Source of the DNA: Enoplosus armatus
Taxonomy: Eukaryota > Chordata > Actinopteri > Centrarchiformes > Enoplosidae
Length of the DNA stretch: 64,000 nt
Direction: 5' to 3'
Assembly: GCF_043641665.1 (NCBI RefSeq)
Contig: NC_092195.1
Span: 19,504,774-19,568,773, forward strand
Below the pieces are notes generated by a model. That model saw nothing but the letters and a program-made list of their open reading frames with translations, did not search any database and had not been told where the DNA came from. The position numbers and the translations under genes are program-made. Shown one piece after another: positions 1-11,793 of the stretch. Positions within the stretch are counted from its first letter, which is position 1; each line of letters opens with the position of its first letter.

Positions 1-1453
1 CCACGTTCATGGGCCTCCAGTCTCTGATTGACACCAAAGTCTTCAAACCAAATCATCAAAATAGGACGTGGCCCGTAGAGTGTGAGTGTTTTGTTGATTT
101 TGCGCCTCTGTTGGTAGAACAACGACACACTAATGTTATTTTTCCAAGTTTAAAAAACTATATGATTAAAGCTGCTTATCAAAATGTTTCTATCAACCAG
201 GGGTCACATGACTGTGCATGCAGAACTATCACTGGAGTCTGAAGTTCATCTTAACGGCTTCACGGAGCTTTTCAACGTCATTCCGCTCATTGTTTTGGTT
301 TCACAGCCCACAACTTCTTCGTCATTAACCTCATTCAAGCAGCAGCAGCAGCAGCAGGAGACTGATTTCAGTGAAACCCAGTGTACACTACCACCTGCCC
401 AGCACCAAACAGCAGACAGACACAGTTAGCAACCAGCTGGTGAACATAATGGAGCACTTAGCTGCTAAAAGTAGAGTGAATATGTGACTTAGATTTCTCA
501 GGTGGTAAGAAACACGACTCCACACACATCATGACTTTATGAAGTGGAACTGTAATATGTCGGTGTTGTGTTTACAGCTTCCTCTGCTGTGATTATAGAT
601 CATGCTACATATGTGAACTGACCTATCAACCTACTGAATATGTTTACCAGAAATACAAATGATCAGTCTACAGAAATCTGTCGGCCTATATTCTCTTTCA
701 CATTCAGACACTGAATATGATGACTGTAAATCAGTGTCTGACCTATTTTGCTGCCTAAACCTTCATTCACACTGCAGACCTTTAATCTGAAATCTGAACC
801 GCTGCTCTTATCTGATCTGTTCATGTCTGGATGACAGGATGCAACTTATATTTGATGCAGTGATGCTGCTTTGGAGTAAATGAGCCTTTCTTGGTTTGAT
901 CTCATTGTTTTTCTTGTTCTTTGCGCACTGTAATCACTGCTCAGGCGGGTGCCTAAAATTATGAAAGGAAGTCAGATAGATGGTTTACAGTTTAAAAACT
1001 GAAGCATTCACCAAAAGCAGAATACAGCTGCCTCTGGGTTTATCTTGTGTGACTTGTTTGACAAGTTTTCTAGATTTAGGTTGGAGATAAAAATGTGTTT
1101 GCATGCAGCTTTGTGGTTTTCTTACTGATTCAGAGACACCAGGTTGGGTCAATGAGAGCAGAGTAAATGTGAGTTGCTACCCTCTCCCCCTACGAAGCGA
1201 GTGCAGCCCAGTAGCCACCTGCTGTGGGACTCTGTGCAGTTGTGGGTGCAGCCAGCTGTAAACACAGTGAGCAACTACTGCTGAATGTTATCCTGCTGAG
1301 TCATTCTCTTTGAAATAGAGACTCTTTACCAATTATGCCTTAAGACCTAAGAAGTGCGGTGGCCAGGAGAGGTCCACACACTGCAGCTTCAGAAAACACA
1401 TGCAAATACAGAAACACGTCACTAACAGTTTGATCTTTTTCTTGTCTTTTCAG
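1..1453. other. Upstream flank of il11; no gene recognised
   Basis: It contains a short CAG run (341-357) and the repeat copy at 379-480. The small open frames at 9-429 show no recognisable domain. The first il11 exon and promoter should lie here, but no ATG with a donor of the required phase stood out. Confidence 0.4.
379..480 (-). repeat. Dispersed repeat, inverted relative to the copy near 58.8 kb
   Basis: The stretch with CTGCCCAGCACCAAACAGCAG and CAGCTGGTGAACATAATG, then TTAGCTGCTAAA, is the reverse complement (diverged) of 58820-58910. A CAG microsatellite lies just before it (341-357). Confidence 0.55.
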
Positions 1454-3287
1454 TAATTCATGACTCCACCCCTTGTCTTCTCCACCTGCTGCTATTGGCT
1501 GAGCTGTTTGCCCATTCATCATCTCGTCCCGCCCACAGTTTGTCCCTCTGTGGCATGTTTGCATCAATGATCCCTCAGGTGGACAGGCTGATGAACTTAT
1601 CCAAAAAACTCCACGACTTGGTGAGATTTCACTGTGATTGTGATCACGTTTTATCTTCGATCTGTGCTTTTTGAAGATGTCACATACGCAGAGATCAAAT
1701 CTTTTAATACCAGATGTATCATGATGTAGTGTACAATAATATAGTAACTTTAAAAAATACTTTGCAATGAAACAAAAGCAAAGAAACAAACTTACAAAGA
1801 AGTCGATACAGTGGGTTGATAGAAAATACAAATAAACGGACAAAAATCATTGATTATTGCAATGAATGAATGTTTTTTGCCTATTTTAACCAAATTATTA
1901 AACAATATGTACAGTATATTTGTATATGAGTATTCAATTATGTAACCGTCTGTATATAGCAGACATGATTATTACTTATAAGTACAAGGTCCCTGTAAAA
2001 GGTCATAGTTTAGACAGACAGACTTATAAATAGGATAAGCAAAATAATAAAATGTTTTTAAAAGCAGTCAGTTTATTCATATGACTGTTTTAAGGTGGAA
2101 CTTTTCTGTTTAAAATCCCAGTTATATCTTGGAAATGTTTTTAAGGCAACCTTCTCGTCATGTTCCCAACAGACAGATGAAGAACTCGTAAGCTTTGACG
2201 GTGTGGAAAATAGGCTGGATGGTCTTCCTCACATCCAATTCTCTGCTGACTATTTCAGATCACTGAAGGTAAAGTTTCTGGAATCAAGGAATTAATTTCT
2301 CCACAACACTTCCCTACTGTAGAAAGGTTTGCATAATTCATATTTTCTCTGTGTGTCTATTGAATGTCCCCACAGGTGAACGAGTCCCTCTCCCAGCTGT
2401 ACGTGTTCACTCAGTCCTTCAGACTGCATGTTGACTGGTTGCAAACAGCCAAAAGAAACGTCGGTTTGTCCTCCCAGTCAGCTGAGGGTGCCAGCACTCA
2501 CCTCCTGCAGCTTTCCAACCTCTTAAATGCATCTCTTCACCAGGTGAGAAGATCGGTATGGTTTGGTTTGTTTAATGGATTATTCGGAAGATCATTTCAC
2601 ACAAAAGTAAAAAATTATGTTTTAAAATTAAAAGAGAAATAGTAAATTAATGACTTTTTACTCTGGGAAAAGTCATAATCAGTCCTAAAAAGGGACATTT
2701 TAAAAGGAAATATCATGACACAGTAATCTGTAAATGGAAAATCACATCTCAACACATCAACTCATCTCATTTGGCTAAGTATCATTTGGATTTGGAATAA
2801 AGGAGGTCCTTGTGGAACTGTCCTTCTCACAGACAGAGAAAGGAGAATATTAAAAAAGACACACAAGAGATGAAACAAGAACAAAGGCGAGACAAAAGAA
2901 GGATGTGGCTGAAAATTAGATGCTAAAAGTATGTAAACTGTCAAACTAAGAATGTTTGAAGTGTGGAGTGTTAATTCTTGTCGTCCTGGGGGGAATTTCC
3001 CATTCAACTCAGGCCGCGCAAATGAGTCCATTGTGCAGTTAAAGGGAAAATAATTTGATTTGACTCCCAAGCTTCTGCCTGAATCTCTAAACCTTCACCA
3101 TTCCTTCTGTCTTCAGATCAGCGAAGAGGTTCCTCAGTCACCGTCTCCCTCCCTCCCCGTCGTCTCCACAGCCTTTGATGTGCTCCAGTTCTCCGTTGAG
3201 ATCTCTGAACAGTTACAAGCCTTTTGTAACTGGTCAAAAAGAGTGTTACGGATTCTCCGTAAACTATCCCCCTGCCATAAACATTAG
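1454..3287 (+). CDS. il11: Interleukin-11-like cytokine (exons 2-5; first exon not placed)
   Basis: A secreted four-helix cytokine of the IL-6/gp130 family. Exons seen: 1454-1620, 2173-2268, 2376-2543 and 3117-3287 (stop TAG). All have AG/GT borders, and the junctions after exons 2, 3 and 4 are in phase 0, as I recall for mammalian IL11. They encode 199 residues; human IL-11 has 199. Exon 2 holds a hydrophobic stretch (CLLHLLLLAELFA) fitting a signal peptide, then helix A (VDRLMNLSKKLHDL). Exon 3 has VENRLDGLPHIQFSA, matching the human NLDSLPTLAMSA region. Exon 4 has LYVFTQSFRLHVDWLQTA, matching helix B. Exon 5 has AFDVLQFSVEISEQ and a basic helix D end. Exon 2 begins with two bases of a split codon, so a tiny exon 1 carrying the ATG must lie upstream; I could not fix it. 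Teleosts have two il11 paralogs and I cannot tell which this is. CLCF1- or LIF-like cytokines are less likely given the exon pattern. Confidence 0.8.
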
Positions 3288-3360
3288 GCCTCGAAGCCTC
3301 AAACATAAGCAATGCTAATGTTTTCACACAGAACCACTTTGCGTTAACTTTTAACTTATC

Positions 3361-3840
3361 CAGTGAAATATGTCAACATCTACTTGATGGATTGGCACAA
3401 AATTTGGTACAAACATTCGTGGTCCCCAGAAGATGAATCCTACTGACTCTGGTGATCCCCTGACTTTTCCTCTAGCGCCACCATGAGGTTGACATTTGTG
3501 GTTTTGTGTGAAATATCTCAGCAACCGTTAGGTAGATTGCCATGAAATTTGTTACAGACATTCATGTCTCCATCCGGATGATTTATAATCTTTGGCAGTC
3601 CTCTGACTTTACATCTAGTGCCGCCACCAACATTTCAATATATCTTATACTTTGGTTAATGATAAAAACTAGTGACATTCCCATCAGCGTCTGCGTGTTT
3701 TGAGCTGTGTAGCAAATGTTAGCATATTAGCGCGGTAAACAAAGATTTTTAACACAGTAAACATCATTCATGCTTAGCATTAGGATGTTAGCATTTTCAT
3801 TGTGAGCATGTTAGCAGTTAGCTCAAAGCACCGCTGTTCC
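3361..3840. repeat. Dispersed fish repeat, copy 1 (two head-to-tail units)
   Basis: Two related units (about 3361-3495 and 3510-3640) share GGATTG-CAC/CATGAAATTTG-TACA-ACATTC followed by a CTGACTTT...CTAG-GCC block. They are followed by TTAGCAT-rich sequence to about 3840. Related copies lie near 16382 and 36778. I recognise it as a family common in percomorph genomes; its class is not clear to me. Confidence 0.65.
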
Positions 3841-4371
3841 TAAATACAGCCTCTCAGAGCTGCTAGCGTGGCTGTAGACTGGTGGTCTTGTTTACAAATG
3901 ATGATGTGCAGGATGTGCAGGATCCGCGGCAGGGTCTGATTTAACACATCAAACAAATAAGGAGTTACATAACTGCAGAGCTGAAACTGTTCTGAGGTAA
4001 TACTAGCAAGATGTTGAGTTCTTGATTCACTGTATGGGTACTTTGGCACTCTGTTTACACAGGTTTTCAACTCTGTGTAGGCCGTCACATTACCATCTAT
4101 TTTATCGCATGTGTTGTATATGCCACATTTTACACGTAGCCTTTCAAAATGTGCTGTACTAATGCACTGTGCAGAGTTACTCCCACCTGTGACCTTTACT
4201 CCCTTTGAGACTGTTTACAATCACAGTGCCTGCTAAGTGTTAATCTACTCAATGAGCTAAATGACCAGAAAATGTTGTGGAACAATTAATATTTTTCTAC
4301 TGTTGTTTTTTTTAACCTATTTAGGATGCTATTTATGAGCTTTTTATATTATGTATGTGACAGTGTATAGT

Positions 4372-4391
4372 GTGAGATGCAGGCATCTCAC
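4372..4391 (+). other. Perfect 9-bp inverted repeat (hairpin) followed by a T-run
   Basis: GTGAGATGC and GCATCTCAC are exact reverse complements separated by AG, followed closely by seven T. It lies in the probable il11 3'UTR upstream of both poly(A) signals. Confidence 0.6.
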
Positions 4392-4545
4392 TTTTTTTCT
4401 ATGGGTAATTAATTATGTAATATTTAATAATATTAATAATAAAGTATTGTCATACTGTAGTGACTTTTGCAGTACTATTTATACATTTTTTATGTTTTGT
4501 TTTTGTATGTTTTACATGAAGTCATTAATAAAGTTTTACACTTGA

Positions 4546-6140
4546 AACAGAGATCTGATGATGTACTGTACTGGTTAACATAATTACACTTTACATTGAA
4601 TCTGTGATCTTATCCAAACACCTGAACAACTGTGGAGGTGGAAACAAGTTAAAGACGTAGGGAAGTTTGCTAATGCTTTATTTTACGAGTCAGTACATTT
4701 CTAATCATTTACCAGGAGGTTTACTGTAAACAACTGTGGAATTTGGTTGTAATTAAAATAAATAAAACTAATTAAGCTCACTCTGACTGTGTTATAAAAC
4801 TCCACAAACCCTCGTAAAGCACTGAGAGCGTCCACACAAGGCTGGGTGACACACATGGGAATGTACAGACCACTGCTGCTCAGCTGTGAGCTGTGTGAGT
4901 GACCTGAAGTAACACACAGTGACTTGCATAATGCCAGCGTGTTGACATGTGGCCACAGACAGATGATCTCACACACTGACAGACTTACCCTGTAACTAAT
5001 GCCGGCCTCCAGGGAAAGTCTGAGTGGTCCTGCAGTTGTACGTGTGGTCACTGGTGGCAGCTGAGAGCCGGATCTGAAACCCACAGGGGGGTCTGGGTGT
5101 TAGAGGAAAATCCTTTGGCTGGAAAAAGAGAGAGAGAGGGAGAAAGAAAGAAAGACATGTTTTGTATGCAGAGCGCGAGAGTGACAGGTGATAATTTGTT
5201 GACTGACAGATCAACAGCTAAATATTATCTGGATGTCACAACAGGACAGAGAGGGAACAACACACATATTTTTCCATGCTTTTCATCTGCAAAGGGGATG
5301 GGACAGTAACTGATATAACAAAATACTGATTAAAATAATAGTTACAGTCCTTGTCACCTCACTGTGTGTCTGTTATATGCAATGAAACCACTTTTACTTT
5401 CGATGAAAATGTCAAACAAAACATTGGACTTTAACATGAGAGGCCGCTGATCTTTCTGTGACCACATTCTTGTTATTGTAACCATGACAACAAAGCTCCT
5501 CTAACCTTAACAAAATAGTAATTTTAATTTTCCCTTAACCTAACCTAAGTCATGTTTGTGCCTAAACCTTACCAAACCTTAACCACAATGTTGTCAGATC
5601 GTAAAACAGGTTTAGTTTTCAGCAGTGAACATCTTAAGAAGGCACATACAAATGATGCCGTCGTCCTGCTGATGGCGTGTTTTGTTGTTTAATTTGGAGA
5701 ATTTGTCGCTTATGGTACAGCACATATCTCAGCGAGGTACCTTAAATAAGGTCATTTAAATACTATTATTTTGGCAGGAGACTGGTACTGTACATTCCAG
5801 TACTTACCAAGATTACCAAGATTATGTTGCATAACTCTGGCAAAGATAATCATATCGTGAAATTTTAACATCAGCACACGCCTGGCCGGCATACTGCAAC
5901 ATTCGACTGTTATCAAGACATTGAAAATCATCACACATGAGTCCCATGACACATGGTTATACTGTGCAGTCCATGCAAACACACGTATGAAGACTATTAA
6001 TGACATGATGCCTACCCTCCCAACCATTACCTTAAACTTTAACCTAAAAACTTTAACACTCAAACTAAAAGTACAAGAGCGAGCACACACACACACACAC
6101 ACATGCAAACATGCACATAAGCACACACACATGCATGCAT
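4546..6140. other. Spacer between il11 and the SBK-like kinase
   Basis: No coding exon recognised. It holds one TAACC-rich dispersed repeat (5459-5740) and a short CA-rich stretch near 6086-6130. Confidence 0.5.
5459..5740. repeat. TAACC-rich dispersed repeat, copy 1
   Basis: It shares an ordered series of blocks with 10736-11035: ACCATGACAAC, CCTAACCTTAAC, CCAAACCTTAACCACA, ACAAATGATG and TGTTGTTTAATTTGGAG. The two copies sit on either side of the SBK-like kinase in the same orientation. Confidence 0.6.
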
Positions 6141-6510
6141 GACACTCTTCAGGATCCACCCTGCGGTGGAGCAGCAGCAGAGGGGGGACAGTGGGAGGAG
6201 TGGAAGTGAGGACAGATCACTTTGAGATAAAAGTTGCAGCAGCAGCAGACATGAAATCCTCCAACACGCTCGTCGGACAGTTTGGAGAGTTTCTCCACTG
6301 ACTGCACGCTGCAACCAAACTCTTGCTGCAGCAGACTGAGACTCCCACGGCTTTGAGCTGTAGGTGGAAGGAGGACTCAGCTGATGAAGATCTGTGAAGG
6401 ATCTCCTGACAGGTGCACTTGCTAAGTGAAGCGCAGGACAAACTTTCATGTTGGACAGATTTCTCAGTGAAGATCAACGGCGCTGAACTGAACCGAACCA
6501 CAGCTGCAAC

Positions 6511-8775
6511 ATGACAGTAAGTCAAACCTGCTGCTCCGAAACCAACATGAGGAGAGTTTTCAGAGATTACAGGGTCAGTCAATATGTGCAGCTTCTGAGT
6601 TCTCTATCTTCTGCCTTCACCCAAATATAATGGAGGTGAATGGAATTTAATTTGTGGTGCTCACAGCATTGAGCACCTCTGTGAATAATTTTCATGGGAA
6701 CTACTTTGTAAAAGTAAACAGTTTACAATGTGTTCTGTGGATCATCCAGAGTAACAGATATTCTAAAAAGCGAAGTTTCTGGAAGCAGAAATCTCAGAGA
6801 CAAATATGTCACAACCAACGAATAAGAACAAGACTATCTGCATGAAGAGAAACCACTAGAGGTAAAAAAATATGTATATTTATATGGAGTTTGATAGTTG
6901 AATCATTCCCTGAGAAGGCACAATACAAAAAGATGTACGTATATTTACCTATTTTTAAATAGCAAATTAACACATTTTAAATCATATTTAATGTCTGCTG
7001 CAGTACGACTTTACTTGAATTGATTTTAAACCAATTTTAGAGGCATAAATGCATTTCGTGCAATATAATCTTAACAGAAATGACAAACACAAATACAGAT
7101 AGAGACACACCCATTGAGTGGCCCATATTAGGAGATATTTTAACAATTATCTCTATCATGATTATCATCATTACAGTACATAATGGGCTTTTGTTGCCTT
7201 ATGATGTCATAATCTAATAGGAGTTTGATGTTTAAATTTGCAACTCTTTTAAAGAAAATTTCAGGTTGCTATCAGATTTTTACATTTAATACTAATTGGC
7301 ATCGTTTTAATCTGGAATCTGAATTGTTGGTATGCATATTGAGGCTTTGGTGTCTCATTTAACATACGGCACAAAGATTTATGAACCAGAAGTTGTTTTA
7401 CATTTCATTCATCTACATCAACTCATTCCTCTTTAACTTGAACACTTCAGTACTTGATGTCAGAAATTAATTACATTTTTCAGGTGTTGTTTTCTTCACA
7501 CAGATAATGTTTAATAATCCTGAAACCTGGTAATGGAATGTAAAATGATTACCACATGTATTTTATCGATCATATATTGTTTAAACACAAGTAGAAAACG
7601 TATGTTCATGATATTTTACATGCTAGCTCTTATGGTAAACACGTTTAGTCAGTTTTCCTGACACACACACACACATACATAGACAGAGAGAACAACTTGT
7701 CATTCATCACACTGGTGTTTGTGGTCCACGGAGATCCATTTCCGTGTAGAGGACATCCTCAGGACATCTATCTCTGTCACACACACACACACACACACAC
7801 GTCATTACAGGTCCATCCTTGTGTGTCTGTCTTATGTAACGTGGGCGTCCCACAGTGAAGCTGTTGGAGTTGTTCTTTGCTGGCTCAGGCTGGTGTCACC
7901 TCCTCTTACACTTGTCTAAACCCGACCAACTCTGAGCGCGTCAGCTATGCAGCTCACTGAATACCCTCTTAACCCCTGATCCTCCGCGCTGCGTGGCTCT
8001 CGTATTTTAATGTTGGTGGTTTTATTTATTTATTCCAGCCATGTTTTGATTAAATTTCCATCCTTTTATACAAGTTTCAAGTTACAAAATCATACTTTCC
8101 GATTCAATTTGATCAGTTTCGAGGAGATTTTAGAAACATTTCAAACAAACTTTTAAATCTTACCGTCGAGAACTGTATGGAACTAGCTACATATGTCACT
8201 ATTTTATTTATAATAACCTAATAAAATGTTAGGAACAATGATAAAAAAAAGTGCTAAAAGAAATAACTGCCATGATAAACACAATCATTCCAAGATGTCG
8301 GCCTTACAGTGGGTGTTACAAACGTTTGTCTCAGACCTGAATAGCTCAGTAATTAGAGAACGGCACAAACACTCAGAGGGTTAGAGTTCAGTTTCCACGC
8401 TAATAATATGTTCACCCTGATGGATCAGACGTCGACCATATGGCAAAACATTGCTCTTGAATCATCTTGAATCGAAAATGTGTATGTTTTGCTTAGTAAA
8501 TGTAAAATGTTTAGCCAGACAAAATCCTCACATTTGGTCATAAAATCTGACCAAAATGTTGCATCCTTGAGTTTGTGATTGTTGGTGTGAACGAAGCCTC
8601 GGCTGGGATTCAAAGTATCTGTGTGCGGCACATTTGCGGCTCTGAGTTGGTCTTTAATGAGCTGTAATGAGCTGCCCCGTGTCTGGATGTACGCTGACAC
8701 CGAATCCCAGCCTGGGCCCAAGGGTGCCAGCTGTGGTGGAAACATCAACGTGCCACCAGACAAAACAAAGCTCAG

Positions 8776-8809
<34 letters not shown>

Positions 8810-11760
8810 TCAAAGGACTTCATGGGGCTATTAACAGACATGTTTATACCCATGGATCAGTGTGGCTGACATCGCCATGGCGACAATCAACACGGCAGAA
8901 ACATTCTCATTAACATAGTTATTTACTGAATGTACCTACCCACATTACAGTTATCTTGCTTAGCTTGTTAGTTATGTTTACAGTAGCAGTTCAATAGCCA
9001 TGCAGGCCTGTAGATACAGAAGTTAGAGTAATTTTACAACAATGTTAGGATGGATTGTTTTTGATCCCTTGAGTTGACATCAGCAAATACATTTCAGAGG
9101 AAACATAATGCCGACTGGACTATGTTTTCTGTCAACACAGTGAGCAAATTGGTTAAAATTAGGGATAGATCGTGGTCTTGGATTAATACACAAAGTGTCA
9201 GCAGTGACTTGAAGCACAAAAAAAGACATTTTTATTAACATCTAACTGAAACCACATTCTTTCGCTAACCTTAATCAAAGTGCTTTTGTTGCCTAAACCT
9301 GCGTTTTCATGTCATTCACCTTCCTGTGACGTTGCCTCTGGTCCAGGCAGCGAGTATGTAAATGGTAAAACAATTTAGTGCTATATAACGGCAGTTTGTC
9401 GACAGGGCCCTTCATTACATGTCAAGGCAAGAGAGTTAAGATGCATCTTAACCTTGCCGTGTAGGTTTGTGCTGGAACCAATCTTGGACCTTCTTGGAGA
9501 CAGGTCTGAGATCAGTTGAGGAGTTCCCATGTCAAAATGACCACCGTCAAACCCCATGTCAAAAACACGTCTAATAGTGTGAGTCTTCTTCACGTTTCAG
9601 GTTTGTAGTCATCTAAAAAACCACATCTAATGTCAGTGTTTCGTCCAGGCTGCCACGAAGCTTCTGGATGAGATGTGCCATCTAACGGCTCAGTCTCTGA
9701 CCGCAATGGACACATCGGAGCACTTCAAGGTCCTAAAGCTCCTGGGTGAAGGCTCGTACGGCAAAGTCATGCTGGCTGTACACAGGAAGAGAGGTGAGGG
9801 GGGAAACTAACACTTGTTCATTATAGCCTTGACAAAGAAACCCCCCACATCAATATCTCTCCCTTGTATCCTCCAGGTACTCCGATGGCTCTGAAGTTCT
9901 TCCCTCGTGGGTCCACCTCTCTCTTCTCTTTCCTGAGGGAGTATAACCTCTCTCTGTCGTTCTGCACCCACCCGTCCCTGACCAGAGCCCTGGGAATCGC
10001 CTACTCCACGCCTTCACACTACGTCTTCGCTCAGCAAGCAAGCCTCTTTGGGGATCTCTATGATGTCATCTTGCCTGAGGTTAACAGAGCTGTTCAGTGT
10101 TATGAACAGTACTCATACTGTATTCATCAGATTTCTACCGTGTGCAAAAGTAGATGATAGAGGGTAAAGACCCGATTGTCATCAGACTACAATAACTGAG
10201 AGATGATTAGATCTGGGGTCTTTTTAGTTTTTACTCATGACTATAAAGGTTTGCAGTCATCACTTCAACAGAAAGAGTTTCCCTCTGCAAGTTTCTTTTC
10301 ATTTGAACAGGCTTCTTTCTGATTACAGTTTAGCTCACACATCCTTCTCCTTCCATCACCGCCCCCCGCCCCTTCCTCCCCAGGTCGGTATGGAGGAGGG
10401 CTGTTGTCAGCGGGTGGTGTCCCAGCTGTGTGGAGCTCTGTCCCACCTGCACTCTCTTGGTTTTGTCCACCGAGACCTCAAACCAGAGAACGTCTTCCTG
10501 TGTGACTCCGCCTGCCGCTGGGTCAAACTAGGAGACTTCGGCATGGTCAGTAGAAACATATCTTTCCTCCCAAGAAGAACGACAGCATTAGTTATTTCAG
10601 TCAGTGCCCCAAAACGACATATGTATCAGGTGACGTTGTTATAGAGCGACAAAGTCCACGTGGAGAGGAAGTGGGAGGGATGGATGGGTCAGCAAAACAG
10701 AGTGACCACTGTTTGTTTCCTGTTCCCACCCAAAAGTCAACATTGTTTTTGTTTACCATGACAACGTTCATTTCCTAACCTTCACCAAATGTTTATCATT
10801 GTAATCTGGACAGCGGAGGTCCCCTAACCTTAACAGAGTACTTATTGTAACCCAAACCATGATCTTAAACCTAACCAAACCTTAACCACAGCACGAGCTT
10901 TTCAACAGTGATTGTAAGCGTTTTGGAAGACACAGACAAATGATGTGGTCCTGCCGAAAACACTTCTGCGTCTCTCTGAAGGGAATATTTTGCTGTTTAA
11001 TTTGGAGCACTTGACGATATATAGACTGCCAAACAAAACCATGCAGTGAGCCTGGAAATAAAGTTAAGATTGAACAGTTCAAATATTTACTGTATTTTGT
11101 TTCTGTGACAAATAAATAAATATTCTACACCAGGTGAAGGCCAGGGGCACCAGGGTCCCAGAGGTCTGGTACAGCTCTCCTTACTGCACCCCCGAGGCCG
11201 AGATCGCTCGCGGAAATGAAGACAGCTGGAGAAGCATGAGTGACGGGGATGATGGCGTTAAGCAGGATGAAGAGAAGAAAAAGAAGCTGAGAGTCTGGGT
11301 GTCTGTGGAGCCCAGCACGGACAGCTGGGCGCTGGGGATCCTGACCTACGCCATGCTGACCGGCAGTCATCCCTGGGCCGAAACAACCAGAGACTGCCAC
11401 TCGTACCTGAAATATCAGGAATGGTTTGACAGAGCAAAAGGCCCGGATGACAAACTGGACGTGTGGGCGGAGCCACAGGGGGAGAGCGCACAGGATGGCA
11501 CCCATTTCATTGAAAAGAAGGACCGCCCTCCCGTAGCGCCCCAGTTTGCATGTTTCACCCCGCTGGCCTGTTCCTTCTTCCAGACGCTCCTCGACCCGAG
11601 GCCGCGGCTTCGTGGACGACCCGAGGATGGGCTGAGTTACCTCGGCGGGGACTGGGTGATGGAGAGGGAGAGGGTGCGGCTGGAGGAGGAGAGGAAGAAG
11701 AGCAGAGGGAAAGGAGCAATCAGGAACATGAAAGAGATGGAGGGGAGAGGAGAGCGATGA
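6511..11760 (+). CDS. SBK2/SBK3-like serine/threonine protein kinase (complete)
   Basis: Member of the SH3-domain-binding kinase (SBK) family; substrates are poorly known. Exons: 6511-6516 (ATGACA only), 9649-9793, 9877-10079, 10384-10545, 11134-11760. Phases agree at every junction and give 380 residues. Kinase motifs are intact: glycine loop GEGSYGKV (35-42), lysine of MALKFF (K57), HRDLKPEN (147-154, catalytic D149), DFG (169-171) and a PYCTPEAE segment in place of APE. It thus looks catalytically competent. N-terminal AQSL, RKRGTPMALK and CDSACR resemble human SBK2 most, while the end of the domain (LDPRPRLR...YLGGDW) recalls SBK3. The C-lobe has an acidic/lysine-rich insert (around [14 protein letters not shown]) before the DSWALGIL helix, and the tail is charged and probably helical. 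AATAAA follows at 11788. The two-codon first exon rests on the ATG-GTAAGT junction and phase. The exon 3 donor (GTTAAC) is weak. Confidence 0.85.
6650..6760. repeat. Dispersed repeat related to 48415-48490
   Basis: Both copies contain GGTGCTCACAGCATT followed by related AT-rich sequence and a CAGAGTAAC- or GTTACTCTG-type block. The class is not identified. Confidence 0.4.
7772..7800. repeat. (CA)n microsatellite
   Basis: Uninterrupted CA dinucleotides in the kinase intron. Confidence 0.9.
8775..8810. repeat. (GT)n microsatellite
   Basis: GT dinucleotide run in the kinase intron. Confidence 0.9.
10736..11035. repeat. TAACC-rich dispersed repeat, copy 2
   Basis: Same ordered blocks as 5459-5740. 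It lies inside the last intron of the SBK-like kinase. Confidence 0.6.
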
Positions 11761-11787
11761 GGAGATGAACTGATTCGTATACTGGAG

Positions 11788-11793
11788 AATAAA
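11788..11793 (+). promoter_or_regulatory. Poly(A) signal of the SBK-like kinase
   Basis: AATAAA lies 28 bases after the stop codon, implying a very short 3'UTR. Confidence 0.55.

Larger units (their letters stand above)
3288..4545 (+). other. Probable il11 3'UTR with two poly(A) signals
   Basis: The stretch after the il11 stop contains AATAAA at 4438-4443 and again at 4527-4532, so the 3'UTR may be about 1.2 kb. It includes a dispersed repeat (3361-3840), an AT-rich tail and a perfect 9-bp hairpin (4372-4391). The extent is inferred from signals only. Confidence 0.45.
6517..9648 (+). other. Long first intron of the SBK-like kinase, with repeats and microsatellites
   Basis: About 3.1 kb between the ATGACA exon and the kinase exons. 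It contains a repeat near 6650-6760, CA/GT tracts at 7772-7800 and 8775-8810, and part of a TAACC-type repeat at 9240-9400. No other exon is recognisable. Confidence 0.5.

Noticed and set aside
8871..8882. Perfect 12-base palindrome TCGCCATGGCGA
   Set aside because: A single short palindrome is expected by chance in 64 kb and has no supporting context.
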